Shown: positions 1 to 5,698, numbered from the stretch's first letter. The stretch: 7,545 bases of DNA from an uncultured Atopobium sp. (GCA_938041635.1 CALIAD010000061.1:1-7545), one strand, 5' to 3'. The notes: generated by a model not told the origin, from the letters alone. Program-made: numbers and translations.

Positions 1-3
1 CAA

Positions 4-27
4 AACACACCTAAGTCGGATAATCTG
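4..27 (+). repeat. repeat copy A (inverted relative to B and C)
   Basis: This 24-base segment (begins aacacacctaagtcggata) is matched on the opposite strand by copy C at 111-134, with 22 of 24 bases complementary. Copy B at 70-92 matches it at 19 of 23 bases. All four A-B mismatches fall in one block (15-18 against 79-82), leaving 10 bp and 9 bp paired flanks. A can therefore pair with either B or C, but not both. Seen directly in the sequence; function unknown. Confidence 0.75.
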
Positions 28-69
28 TTAAAAAGACGTATACATGACGCTGAAATTGCCTCAATCATG

Positions 70-92
70 CAGATTATCGTCATTAGGTGTGT
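70..92 (-). repeat. repeat copy B
   Basis: This copy (begins cagattatcg) is the inverted partner of copy A and is in the same orientation as copy C, 41 bases upstream of it. B and C agree at 17 of 23 positions. Differences cluster in the middle four bases, while the outer parts (caga and tgtgt) are kept. That pattern resembles a two-part binding site or a transposon-end unit, which is inference only. Confidence 0.65.
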
Positions 93-110
93 AAAATGCC
101 CACATTTGAG

Positions 111-134
111 CAGAATATCCGACTTAGATGTGTT
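111..134 (-). repeat. repeat copy C
   Basis: This copy (begins cagaatatccgactt) is the outer inverted partner of copy A, with 22 of 24 bases complementary. A and C together bound a 131-base interval. No target-site duplication can be checked, because only three bases are visible to the left of A. Beyond C, a loosely similar stretch starting cagaatttatcg at 144 may be a decayed further copy, but the match is weak. Confidence 0.7.
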
Positions 135-372
135 CCGTAGATACAGAATTTATCGATAGTTAAATTTCTTATATGACGCTATTCATTTTCTAGCATATTA
201 GGTTAAGTTTATGCATAGATATGCATATCAGGTAGTGCGACCGCCTAACTGCCTGGCTATCTTGATTAGAAACATGTCGATTCTTCAACAGAACCTACCA
301 AAGCTGCGCTATTTTGTCCGCCAGGCCTAAAAGCCGGCGTTAACACGCTGCAGAATCATAATCACCCGTATA

Positions 373-425
373 TGAACTACCTCCCATTTCTTATGTCCAA
401 GAAATGGGAGGTAGTTCAAATTTTT
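373..425. terminator. perfect 20 bp hairpin, terminator-like
   Basis: Left arm 373-392 (starts tgaactacctccc) and right arm 399-418 are perfectly complementary over 20 bp, with a 6-base loop (atgtcc). On the plus strand the stem is followed by two A and then five T (421-425), the layout of an intrinsic terminator. No plus-strand gene is visible upstream, however. On the minus strand it lies 23 bases beyond the stop codon of the 441-872 gene but lacks a T-run there. It may protect or end that transcript, serve an unseen plus-strand transcript, or be a repeat element. The right arm contains a Shine-Dalgarno-like gggaggt masked by the left arm. Confidence 0.6.
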
Positions 426-440
426 ATGCAGGTCTATTTA

Positions 441-872
441 TTAACGAATCACAATCCGACTAAGGCAGATAAATACGAAAAGACCTATACCTGTATTGAC
501 AATTTTTCCACCAAAACCCAAATCTATGTACGCTAAACAGTAAATAAATAGAGCTGAGAACAACCAAATGACCAGACACAAACACAGGCTCTTTATTGTT
601 TTTTGAACTGACTCACCATTGAGAATGCGATAAGCCTTATCAAAGACACAAGCAACAAAAATGCACATTACAAAAGAAACCAATGGCACATTGCAATAAA
701 CATCATCACTAGGAATTAAAATCACAGGAAAAGGAAATCCAAAGATTAAACTAAGCAAACAAAAGCCCAGTATTCTAGTGGGATTGAACGTGCGAAGATG
801 TGACGTTTTTATTACATTTTCGGACGCGTTATTAGAAAAATTTTTATGTTTAAAAAACGTAAAAGAGCTCAT
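441..872 (-). CDS. small four-helix integral membrane protein, unrecognised
   Basis: I do not recognise the family of this 143-residue protein. After a polar 30-residue N-terminal cytosolic-type tail, four hydrophobic segments are visible, at about residues 34-53, 62-78, 94-116 and 122-139. They are rich in Leu, Ile, Phe and Cys, and the protein ends in Arg. There is no signal peptidase site and no catalytic motif that I can name. The ATG start is well supported: on the minus strand AAGGAG (885-880) sits seven bases before it. The gene is visibly more AT-rich than the genes further right, which may point to acquisition from elsewhere. It lies 93 bases downstream of the acyltransferase gene on the same strand, with no strong terminator between. 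It could be cotranscribed with that gene or use the promoter-like elements at 913-942. Real gene fairly likely; function unknown. Confidence 0.7.
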   Translation of the reverse strand: MSSFTFFKHKNFSNNASENVIKTSHLRTFNPTRILGFCLLSLIFGFPFPVILIPSDDVYCNVPLVSFVMCIFVACVFDKAYRILNGESVQKTIKSLCLCLVIWLFSALFIYCLAYIDLGFGGKIVNTGIGLFVFICLSRIVIR

Positions 873-912
873 CTCTGTACTCCTTCAGTTTATATAAACC
901 ATATTTTATCTG

Positions 913-942
913 ATATTAAAATTATTTCTAATATCAACTCAA
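913..942 (-). promoter_or_regulatory. possible promoter of the 143-residue membrane protein gene, with dyad
   Basis: On the minus strand, TTGAGT (942-937) is followed after 18 bases by TAATAT (918-913), each matching the sigma-70 type consensus at four of six positions. This lies about 40 bases upstream of the ATG at 872. An inverted repeat, gatatta / taatatc (912-918 and 929-935), covers the -10 element and part of the spacer, as an operator might. The region is very AT-rich, so chance matches are likely. Confidence 0.35.
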
Positions 943-965
943 TTTCTCAGATGACATAGTAAAAG

Positions 966-2099
966 CTATTTAGCAGATAATTTCAGCTTGACCTGCCTCA
1001 TCAGCCACTGAAATACCATCACTACGACAAGTGTAACTACAAAGACAAAGATGCCTCGTACAAAAGCGTTACCAAGCAAGCTGTACGGGAATCGGCCAAG
1101 TCTTAGTCCTAAGAAGTTAATAACCGGAATCTGGAACAGATAGACTCCTAAAACACCAGCAGATACCGTGCTGATGCATTTCTTGGCACCATCGGAAAGC
1201 TCCTGCAGCCTTGGCTCAAGGTTCAGCACAAACAGGAACAAAGATGCGGCCTGTGCTAAGCAGAGGAAGTTTCTAATAGTAATGGGATAGCTCTGATACG
1301 TCATTTCTGGCGTCAGTGGGGTTCCAAAGTTGTTAGCAATAAGTCCCCAACCAAACATGGCCGCAGATGAAAGCAAGAAAATTACAGCAAGCACTAAATT
1401 GTTTTTAGTAAATTTTGGAAGCTCGTCGTAATACGTCTTAACGTAATATCCCAGCAGATAGTAGAAAAGACCATCGCTGTTAAACGCAGCCCATCTAAAC
1501 AGCTGATCAAAGTAAACACCACGAACGCCAATGAACTCAAGTAGCGGTAATCCAAAGCTAACAAAGAGCGTAAGTGCCATAACATAGAGCAGAGTTTCTT
1601 TCTTTTGAACTACCAGAGAAAGCACAGGCGTCAAAAGATACAGATACAAAATGGTATAGATAAACCAAAGTGTGCTGTTTACGTTATTGGTTAGAAAGCG
1701 CTTTACAAAATCAGCAACACCAGCACTTGCCGCAACCTCTTCGGCACCCCAAAACTTTGTAGGAAAAAGCACGTACATCAGATACACCACTGCACTGCCA
1801 AGAATGAGCGCCATCAGCGTCTTTCTTGCACGCTTCATAAAGAATGTCTTTGTGGAATATTTGCTTCTATATCCAAGCAGATTCATACCACTCAGCATAA
1901 AAAAGATGGGTACCGCATAAATAAACGCAGCTTGCAGGGCTAAGGAGAAAGCCCATGTTTTAGTATGCGCAAGAGAAAAAACGTTGAGCGAGGTATGCAG
2001 CATCACAACAGCAATACCTGCCAAAATGGTAAGAACATCTGCAAAAACAAAGCGCTTCTTAGTAGCAGTTGCTTTTGAAGAAACTGTAGCTTTTTCCAC
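966..2099 (-). CDS. acyltransferase family 3 integral membrane protein
   Basis: This 377-residue polytopic membrane protein looks like the acyltransferase-3 family (OafA / WecH type). Such enzymes O- or N-acylate surface polysaccharides, lipids or other envelope molecules, usually taking the acyl group from the cytoplasm. Visible features are F-x-D near residue 21, followed by a first helix ending in VVMLHTS with the family's conserved His at residue 35. Next come PIFFMLSG (64-71), a basic KRARK stretch (89-93), and LWFIYTILYLYLLTPVL (144-160). Further helices run to about residue 366, some ten in total. The start is GTG (2099-2097), preceded by GGGGAG (2111-2106) at a 6-base spacing. The length is typical. 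The gene is divergent from the Mbeg1-like hydrolase gene; the shared 72 bases contain a TATACT (minus strand, 2143-2138) but no good -35. The substrate cannot be told from sequence, and no polysaccharide genes are nearby. Confidence 0.85.
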   Translation of the reverse strand: MEKATVSSKATATKKRFVFADVLTILAGIAVVMLHTSLNVFSLAHTKTWAFSLALQAAFIYAVPIFFMLSGMNLLGYRSKYSTKTFFMKRARKTLMALILGSAVVYLMYVLFPTKFWGAEEVAASAGVADFVKRFLTNNVNSTLWFIYTILYLYLLTPVLSLVVQKKETLLYVMALTLFVSFGLPLLEFIGVRGVYFDQLFRWAAFNSDGLFYYLLGYYVKTYYDELPKFTKNNLVLAVIFLLSSAAMFGWGLIANNFGTPLTPEMTYQSYPITIRNFLCLAQAASLFLFVLNLEPRLQELSDGAKKCISTVSAGVLGVYLFQIPVINFLGLRLGRFPYSLLGNAFVRGIFVFVVTLVVVMVFQWLMRQVKLKLSAK

Positions 2100-2171
2100 G
2101 GGCTTCTCCCCAAATCAATCAAACTTCCTCTATGCTTAGTATACGTAAAGTACCAGCAGGAAAGAGGCATC

Positions 2172-3398
2172 ATGGCAAATGTCGTTGACTATCTACACTG
2201 GCGCGGCGATCTGACGTTTGAGAATGACCCTTTTAACAACGTTGATAACCTGATTCTTTCAATTCTTTCCTATCTGGGATTTGGTGGGGTCGTTCCTTCT
2301 GAGCGTAGCGAGAAACGCGTTCAACTTGGTGACGCTTGCGCCAAAATGCTGAAGAAACTCGATGACGATCCGTCTCTTATCACGGGATTTTCACGCGTTG
2401 ATGGAACTTTTCTTGAGGCACTGGTTAACGCTCCCCGCTTTGCCAACATTGAGCTTGGTCGCTATGTAGACCGCATTAATGTCGAGAAAAACCTACAGTT
2501 TGCAGCATTTACCGCTTATCTTCCTACGGGGCAGATGTTTGTTTCTTTTAGAGGAACTGACGGCACGCTCGTTGGCTGGCGAGAAAACCTTAACCTTAGC
2601 TTCCAGGTTACGTCCGCTGATAAGTCGGCGGCACTATACCTTGAGAAACGTATTCGCGAGCACCTTGCAGACGGTAATAGTGCTACCTGCGCAAATGTTA
2701 TGGTTGGTGGCCACTCTAAGGGCGGCAACCTTGCGGCATACGCAGCAACAGTCTGTCCTGAAGAACTACTCGGCGCAATTGATCGCGTCTGGAGCAACGA
2801 TGGTCCTAACATGTGTCCAGAAATTCTTCCCACCACAGCCCACAAGGTGCTTGGAGATAAATACATCAGAATTTTGCCTGAATTTAGTGTAGTGGGCATG
2901 ATTTTTGATGATCCTGCTGTTCCAAAGCTCATCGTAAAAAGCTCCGAGACAGGTATGATGGCTCACGACGGTGTTTCATGGCAGGTCATGCGCGACACCT
3001 TTGAGTTTGCTGACGACTTCCAGCCGGAATGTAAAAAGATTAATGAGGCATTTAGCAACTGGTATAAAGAACTCCCGCTCTCTGATCGTGAGCACTTTAC
3101 TAACGAGCTCTTTGACGCCCTCTCGGCAGGCGGAGCAGTCTATTTCAGCGACATTATTAGCTCACCTGCAAACTTACAGCCTGTTGTTGCAGCACTCACC
3201 AAAACAGAAAAGCAAACCAAAGAGGTCTTCTTTGACCTCCTTAGTTCGCTTGTCAATGCATCCGCAACATCTTTAATTGAAAACATTACCGAGTCATCGC
3301 AGATTTCTCAGATTACCTCTGCTATCTCGGAAAGTTTTGCCAAGCTTGATAAAGCCCAAAAGGAACTTAGGAAAGGTTCTCCTTCTTCAGACCAGTAA
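2172..3398 (+). CDS. Mbeg1-like (DUF2974) alpha/beta hydrolase
   Basis: This 408-residue protein matches the Mbeg1-like/DUF2974 pattern of lipase-like alpha/beta hydrolases. It opens with the family's signature: DYLHWRGDLTF (6-16), then DPFNNVDNLILSILSYL (19-35). A strand and oxyanion-type segment FRGTDGTLVGWRENLNLSF follows at 126-144. The nucleophile elbow is GHSKGGNLA, with Ser182. NDGP holds Asp210, and AHDGVSW holds His265. Together Ser182, Asp210 or a nearby acid, and His265 make a plausible catalytic triad. There is no signal peptide or membrane segment, so it is probably cytoplasmic. The C-terminal third (from about 300) is mostly polar and helical. The physiological substrate of the family is, to my knowledge, not settled; esterase or lipase activity is inference. 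AGGAAAGAGG (2158-2167) supports the ATG. Its last 32 bases overlap the convergent holin-like gene, and no terminator hairpin is visible at its end. Confidence 0.85.
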   Translation: MANVVDYLHWRGDLTFENDPFNNVDNLILSILSYLGFGGVVPSERSEKRVQLGDACAKMLKKLDDDPSLITGFSRVDGTFLEALVNAPRFANIELGRYVDRINVEKNLQFAAFTAYLPTGQMFVSFRGTDGTLVGWRENLNLSFQVTSADKSAALYLEKRIREHLADGNSATCANVMVGGHSKGGNLAAYAATVCPEELLGAIDRVWSNDGPNMCPEILPTTAHKVLGDKYIRILPEFSVVGMIFDDPAVPKLIVKSSETGMMAHDGVSWQVMRDTFEFADDFQPECKKINEAFSNWYKELPLSDREHFTNELFDALSAGGAVYFSDIISSPANLQPVVAALTKTEKQTKEVFFDLLSSLVNASATSLIENITESSQISQITSAISESFAKLDKAQKELRKGSPSSDQ

Positions 3399-3744
3399 GG
3401 CTAATCACAATTGAAGAGACAATTGAGATAACTATTGATCCCAGGATAGCGGTGCCTAAAGAATCAATAGCAACGCCCGCATGCAGCAAATTCCTAGAAA
3501 TAAAACTTGAAAGCTCAAGCATAAAAGCATTGATAAAGAGCGAGAAAATACCTAAGGTCAGCACATTAATAGGCAATGAGAGTAGCTTAACAACAGGCTT
3601 AATGCCCGTATTAACTGCTGCGAGTACTAACGAGAACAGAATAGGACCTGCCCACGAGCCTCCCACAATAGTTAGACCTGGAATTAAGGTGCAGGCCACC
3701 AACGTAGCAACAGTAGTTACAAGCCATGTTGCAACAAATGTCAT
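3367..3744 (-). CDS. four-helix membrane protein, phage-holin-4_2 / YvlD family
   Basis: This 125-residue, very hydrophobic protein has segments at about 5-21, 32-46, 59-77 and 95-117. The order and motifs fit the superfamily IV holin-like family (Pfam Phage_holin_4_2, B. subtilis YvlD): a Pro-Gly after helix 1 (IPGL, 21-24), AAVNTGIKPVVKLLSLPINV (42-61), then LTLGIFSLFINAFML, and a C-terminal LGSIVISIVSSIV. Most bacterial members are chromosomal membrane proteins of unknown function rather than lysis holins. No other phage gene is present, so a phage role is unlikely. GAGG (3753-3750) lies five bases before the ATG. The ptsH terminator ends just upstream of this ribosome binding site. Expression therefore needs either readthrough from ptsH or a promoter within about 70 bases. 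The 3' end runs 32 bases into the convergent hydrolase gene. Confidence 0.85.
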   Translation of the reverse strand: MTFVATWLVTTVATLVACTLIPGLTIVGGSWAGPILFSLVLAAVNTGIKPVVKLLSLPINVLTLGIFSLFINAFMLELSSFISRNLLHAGVAIDSLGTAILGSIVISIVSSIVISLTGLKKENLS

Positions 3745-3759
3745 ACTAACCTCTCTTTG

Positions 3760-3785
3760 AAAAAAAGCCCGGCAAAGCCGGGCTT
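3760..3785 (-). terminator. intrinsic terminator of ptsH
   Basis: On the minus strand a perfect 9 bp stem (aagcccggc / gccgggctt, 3785-3777 with 3773-3765) with a three-base loop runs into seven T (positions 3766-3760). It starts 28 bases beyond the ptsH stop. It lies directly before the ribosome binding site of the next gene on the same strand, so it would separate, or tune readthrough between, ptsH and the holin-like gene. Confidence 0.9.
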
Positions 3786-3812
3786 GACGTGCAGATTATG
3801 TAAGCCGTTAGC

Positions 3813-4085
3813 TTACTCGCCGAAGCCGTTGTCAACAAGAGCGATAAGAGCGTCAAGAGCTGCCTGCTCATCAGCGCCGTCACATGCAATCTCAATCTTG
3901 GTGCCAGTACCAAGGCCAGCAGCAAGAATCATCATGATGGACTTAGCGTTAACTGGTGCGGAGTCCTTGTCAACATTCTTGATGGTGACGTTGCTCTCAA
4001 ACTTCTTTGCCTCAGAAACAAAGACGGATGCTGGACGAGCGTGAAGACCAGTTGCATTGATGATAGTAGTCTGCTTTGAAACCAT
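3813..4085 (-). CDS. ptsH: phosphocarrier protein HPr
   Basis: This 90-residue cytoplasmic protein is the general phosphocarrier of the phosphoenolpyruvate:sugar phosphotransferase system. It passes phosphate from enzyme I to the sugar-specific EIIA domains. The active-site motif GLHARPAS places the phosphorylated histidine at exactly residue 15. The regulatory-serine segment is kept as NAKSIMMILAAGLG, with Ser49 in the place of Ser46 of Bacillus HPr. The three-residue shift comes from a longer loop (DKDSAP, 39-44). The serine suggests possible control by an HPr kinase, but no such gene is in the window. The C-terminal helix GADEQAALDALIALV is typical. AAGGGGAG (4100-4093) precedes the ATG by seven bases. 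The gene stands alone: ptsI is not adjacent, a terminator follows, and a coiled-coil protein gene is divergent upstream. Confidence 0.97.
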   Translation of the reverse strand: MVSKQTTIINATGLHARPASVFVSEAKKFESNVTIKNVDKDSAPVNAKSIMMILAAGLGTGTKIEIACDGADEQAALDALIALVDNGFGE

Positions 4086-4113
4086 AAGTGGACTCCCCTT
4101 CCGGAAACCAAAA

Positions 4114-4174
4114 ATCTACTCGAGAGTTATTCTCGATTAATCGTTACTATCGTAACAAAACAAAACGTATTATA
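4114..4174 (-). promoter_or_regulatory. ptsH promoter element and leader with palindromes
   Basis: On the minus strand a perfect TATAAT (4174-4169) lies about 84 bases upstream of the ptsH ATG. The matching -35 is weak (TTCTTT at a 17-base spacing). The expected leader holds three small dyads: gttac-tatc-gtaac (4143-4156), the perfect palindrome cgattaatcg (4134-4143), and tcgaga-gttat-tctcga (4120-4136). These could be operator sites or RNA stems; I cannot name a regulator. The divergent gene at 4269 must start its transcript in the same interval, where the best plus-strand candidate is TTTCCA (4185-4190) with TATGAA (4209-4214), which is weak. Confidence 0.55.
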
Positions 4175-4268
4175 TCCAATCTTATTTCCAGAAAGAACCA
4201 AATTAGACTATGAATTACCCAAAAACAGGGTAAAAATAGAAAGTCAGAACTCTTGTAGGAGGTTTACC

Positions 4269-5579
4269 ATGGCTGAAAACAATATCCAAAACTCTAAAAC
4301 CGAGGATTTGGACACAATAGATACTCAAGCAGCAACTTCTGATGAACAGAATAAGTCTGAGAACACACCTGAAGTCAGCAAGTCCCAGGACATTCAAAAG
4401 ATTGCCAAAGACACTACTCAGGTTGTAGCAAAAGGCGTTAGCAGCGCGTTTGAAAGCGCCACAACCGCTGTTGCAGAAGGTTTTCAGGCTACCAAAGAAG
4501 TCCACAACGCCGCTAAAGAGACAAATTCTGCAAAGCAAGAGCTTAAACAAATGCAAGAACACCTTGCTAAAGACAAGCAAGACTTAGAGCACAGAGACTA
4601 CGTGCAGAGCTCGTTTGATCAAATAATTGCTGAGCAAGAGAAAATTTTTGCAGAGACCGCTCAGGTCATGAGCGATCAATCTACGCAAGTGGATCTTCTC
4701 ACGGTTAAGAAAAACCAGCTTATTCAGAAGCTTGAACAGCAAAAAGTTGACGACGAGGCAAAGATTAAGCCTTACAAAGAAGTTGCTGCCACAGCAAAAG
4801 GCAGGCTGGATGATATCTCGAAGACAATCTCTGAGGCACAGCGTGGTGTTAAAAACGCCGAGGCTCAGCTTAAAGAAGTTACCGAGAAACGCGATGCTGC
4901 TGTAGCGTCTGCAAATAAAGCACTGGAAAACTCCCAGGCAAGACAGCTTTCTCTGAGAGAAGAGCTTGCTGGTCTTAAGACAGACCCTGCTGCTAACCAC
5001 GATGCAATTGTTCGTATTGAGGAAGACCTTAAGTCAGAGCTTGCTCGTGCAGAGCAGGCCCAAAAGCAAGTTGAGGAACTACAGAACTCTTTCCAGTCTT
5101 CACTTGAGATGGCACAAACGCATTACTGGACCCAGGGCAAATCGTTAGAGTCCTCAGAGTCTTCTATTGATGCGGCTCGCAAAGATTATGAGCAGAAACA
5201 GCAAGAATATGACGCCGTAGTAGCTGAGGCTAATGCTCGTCAGAGGATTCTGAGCAAAGATATAGAGGATCTTGAAGAGAAAATTAAGACAGCCAAGGAG
5301 CTCTTTAACGAAGCAGCAGATAAACATGATGAAGCACAGTCAGTCATTGATGACGCTCGAGAGATTCACGCAACGCCAGAAATTACTGAGGAGCTTAGAA
5401 AGTCTGTTGGCGAACAGGAAATTAACATCAATACCAAGCAGCTCACCCTTAAAGAGCTTATTACTGGCGAGAAAATCCTTCGAGAGACAACTCGTGGTCA
5501 GCGCATTGGCTTCATCATTGTTGTTCTTGGCATGATAGCGATTCTTGCGTCTTTTGTATGGCTGATTTTTAACTGGTAA
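4269..5579 (+). CDS. long coiled-coil protein with C-terminal membrane anchor
   Basis: I do not recognise the family of this 436-residue protein. Residues 1-45 are acidic and polar, and probably disordered. Residues 46-85 are Ala/Thr/Val-rich (an amphipathic helix is possible). Residues 85 to about 365 are dominated by Glu, Lys, Gln and Ala with heptad-like leucines, as in a long coiled coil (for example LAKDKQDLEHRD and ARQRILSKDIEDLEEKIK). A second short coil follows at 370-408. It ends in one hydrophobic helix (about 413-435, IGFIIVVLGMIAILASFVWL), with a basic TTRGQR before it and almost no tail after. That is the layout of a tail-anchored cytoplasmic coiled coil. There is no signal peptide. 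The ATG has an ideal AGGAGG (4257-4262), six bases upstream, and the gene is monocistronic, ending at a terminator. A structural or envelope-scaffolding role is a guess. Coiled-coil composition gives misleading hits to SMC or myosin-like proteins. Confidence 0.85.
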   Translation: MAENNIQNSKTEDLDTIDTQAATSDEQNKSENTPEVSKSQDIQKIAKDTTQVVAKGVSSAFESATTAVAEGFQATKEVHNAAKETNSAKQELKQMQEHLAKDKQDLEHRDYVQSSFDQIIAEQEKIFAETAQVMSDQSTQVDLLTVKKNQLIQKLEQQKVDDEAKIKPYKEVAATAKGRLDDISKTISEAQRGVKNAEAQLKEVTEKRDAAVASANKALENSQARQLSLREELAGLKTDPAANHDAIVRIEEDLKSELARAEQAQKQVEELQNSFQSSLEMAQTHYWTQGKSLESSESSIDAARKDYEQKQQEYDAVVAEANARQRILSKDIEDLEEKIKTAKELFNEAADKHDEAQSVIDDAREIHATPEITEELRKSVGEQEININTKQLTLKELITGEKILRETTRGQRIGFIIVVLGMIAILASFVWLIFNW

Positions 5580-5610
5580 TTTAGTCTTTGCCCAGACAAA
5601 TCATCGTATG

Positions 5611-5643
5611 AAAAAAGTGCTCACACTACTGTGGGCACTTTTT
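5611..5643. terminator. bidirectional intrinsic terminator
   Basis: The stem aaaaagtgc-t-cac pairs with gtg-g-gcacttttt (5612-5624 with 5631-5643; one T-G pair) around a six-base loop. It is flanked by A-runs on the left and T-runs on the right, so it can end transcription in both directions. It lies 32 bases after the coiled-coil gene and about 55 bases after the queA stop on the other strand, serving the two convergent units. Confidence 0.9.
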
Positions 5644-5698
5644 CTACATCTAAACTCTCAAGTTAAACGTAAGGGTTATGGTCACGTAACCAAACTCA

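Larger units (their letters stand above)
1..440. other. non-coding stretch with repeats and hairpins
   Basis: No convincing gene lies here. The stretch holds three copies of a 23-24 base repeat (4-27, 70-92, 111-134). It also holds an AT-rich palindrome, tatgcat-agat-atgcata (210-227), and a short GC-rich bulged stem at 319-339. A perfect 20 bp hairpin (373-418) closes it. Two short open frames were seen: a plus-strand frame open from the window edge to a TAG at 157-159 (52 codons, no visible start), and a minus-strand frame of 26 codons from GTG at 346 to TAA at 266. Neither has a ribosome binding site or a recognisable domain, so I do not call them genes. I saw no tRNA. The region could be an intergenic spacer, a decayed mobile element or the edge of an island; the sequence alone does not decide. 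Confidence 0.6.

Noticed and set aside
4..134. CRISPR-like spacing of the three repeats
   Set aside because: One copy is inverted relative to the other two, the copies differ at several positions, the spacing is unequal (42 and 18 bases), and no cas gene is present.
319..339. GC-rich stem cgcc-a-ggc / gcc-ggcg as a terminator
   Set aside because: It has a bulged base and only seven pairs, and no T-run follows on either strand.
426..536. Plus-strand ORF of 36 codons starting 12 bases after the gggaggt in the hairpin
   Set aside because: It lies mostly antisense to the better supported 441-872 gene, its product shows no domain, and the candidate ribosome binding site is locked in a perfect stem.
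2100..2171. A confident divergent promoter pair between the acyltransferase and hydrolase genes
   Set aside because: Only a TATACT on the minus strand (2143-2138) resembles a -10. No acceptable -35 was found for either direction, so no promoter is listed.
3367..3744. Phage holin as evidence of a prophage
   Set aside because: The holin-like label is a family name. No endolysin, structural, integrase or other phage gene is in the window, and the neighbours are housekeeping genes.
4269..5579. SMC, myosin or chemotaxis-receptor identity for the coiled-coil protein
   Set aside because: There is no nucleotide-binding motif, no hinge domain and no chemoreceptor hairpin signature. Resemblance would come from Glu/Lys/Gln/Ala-rich composition alone.
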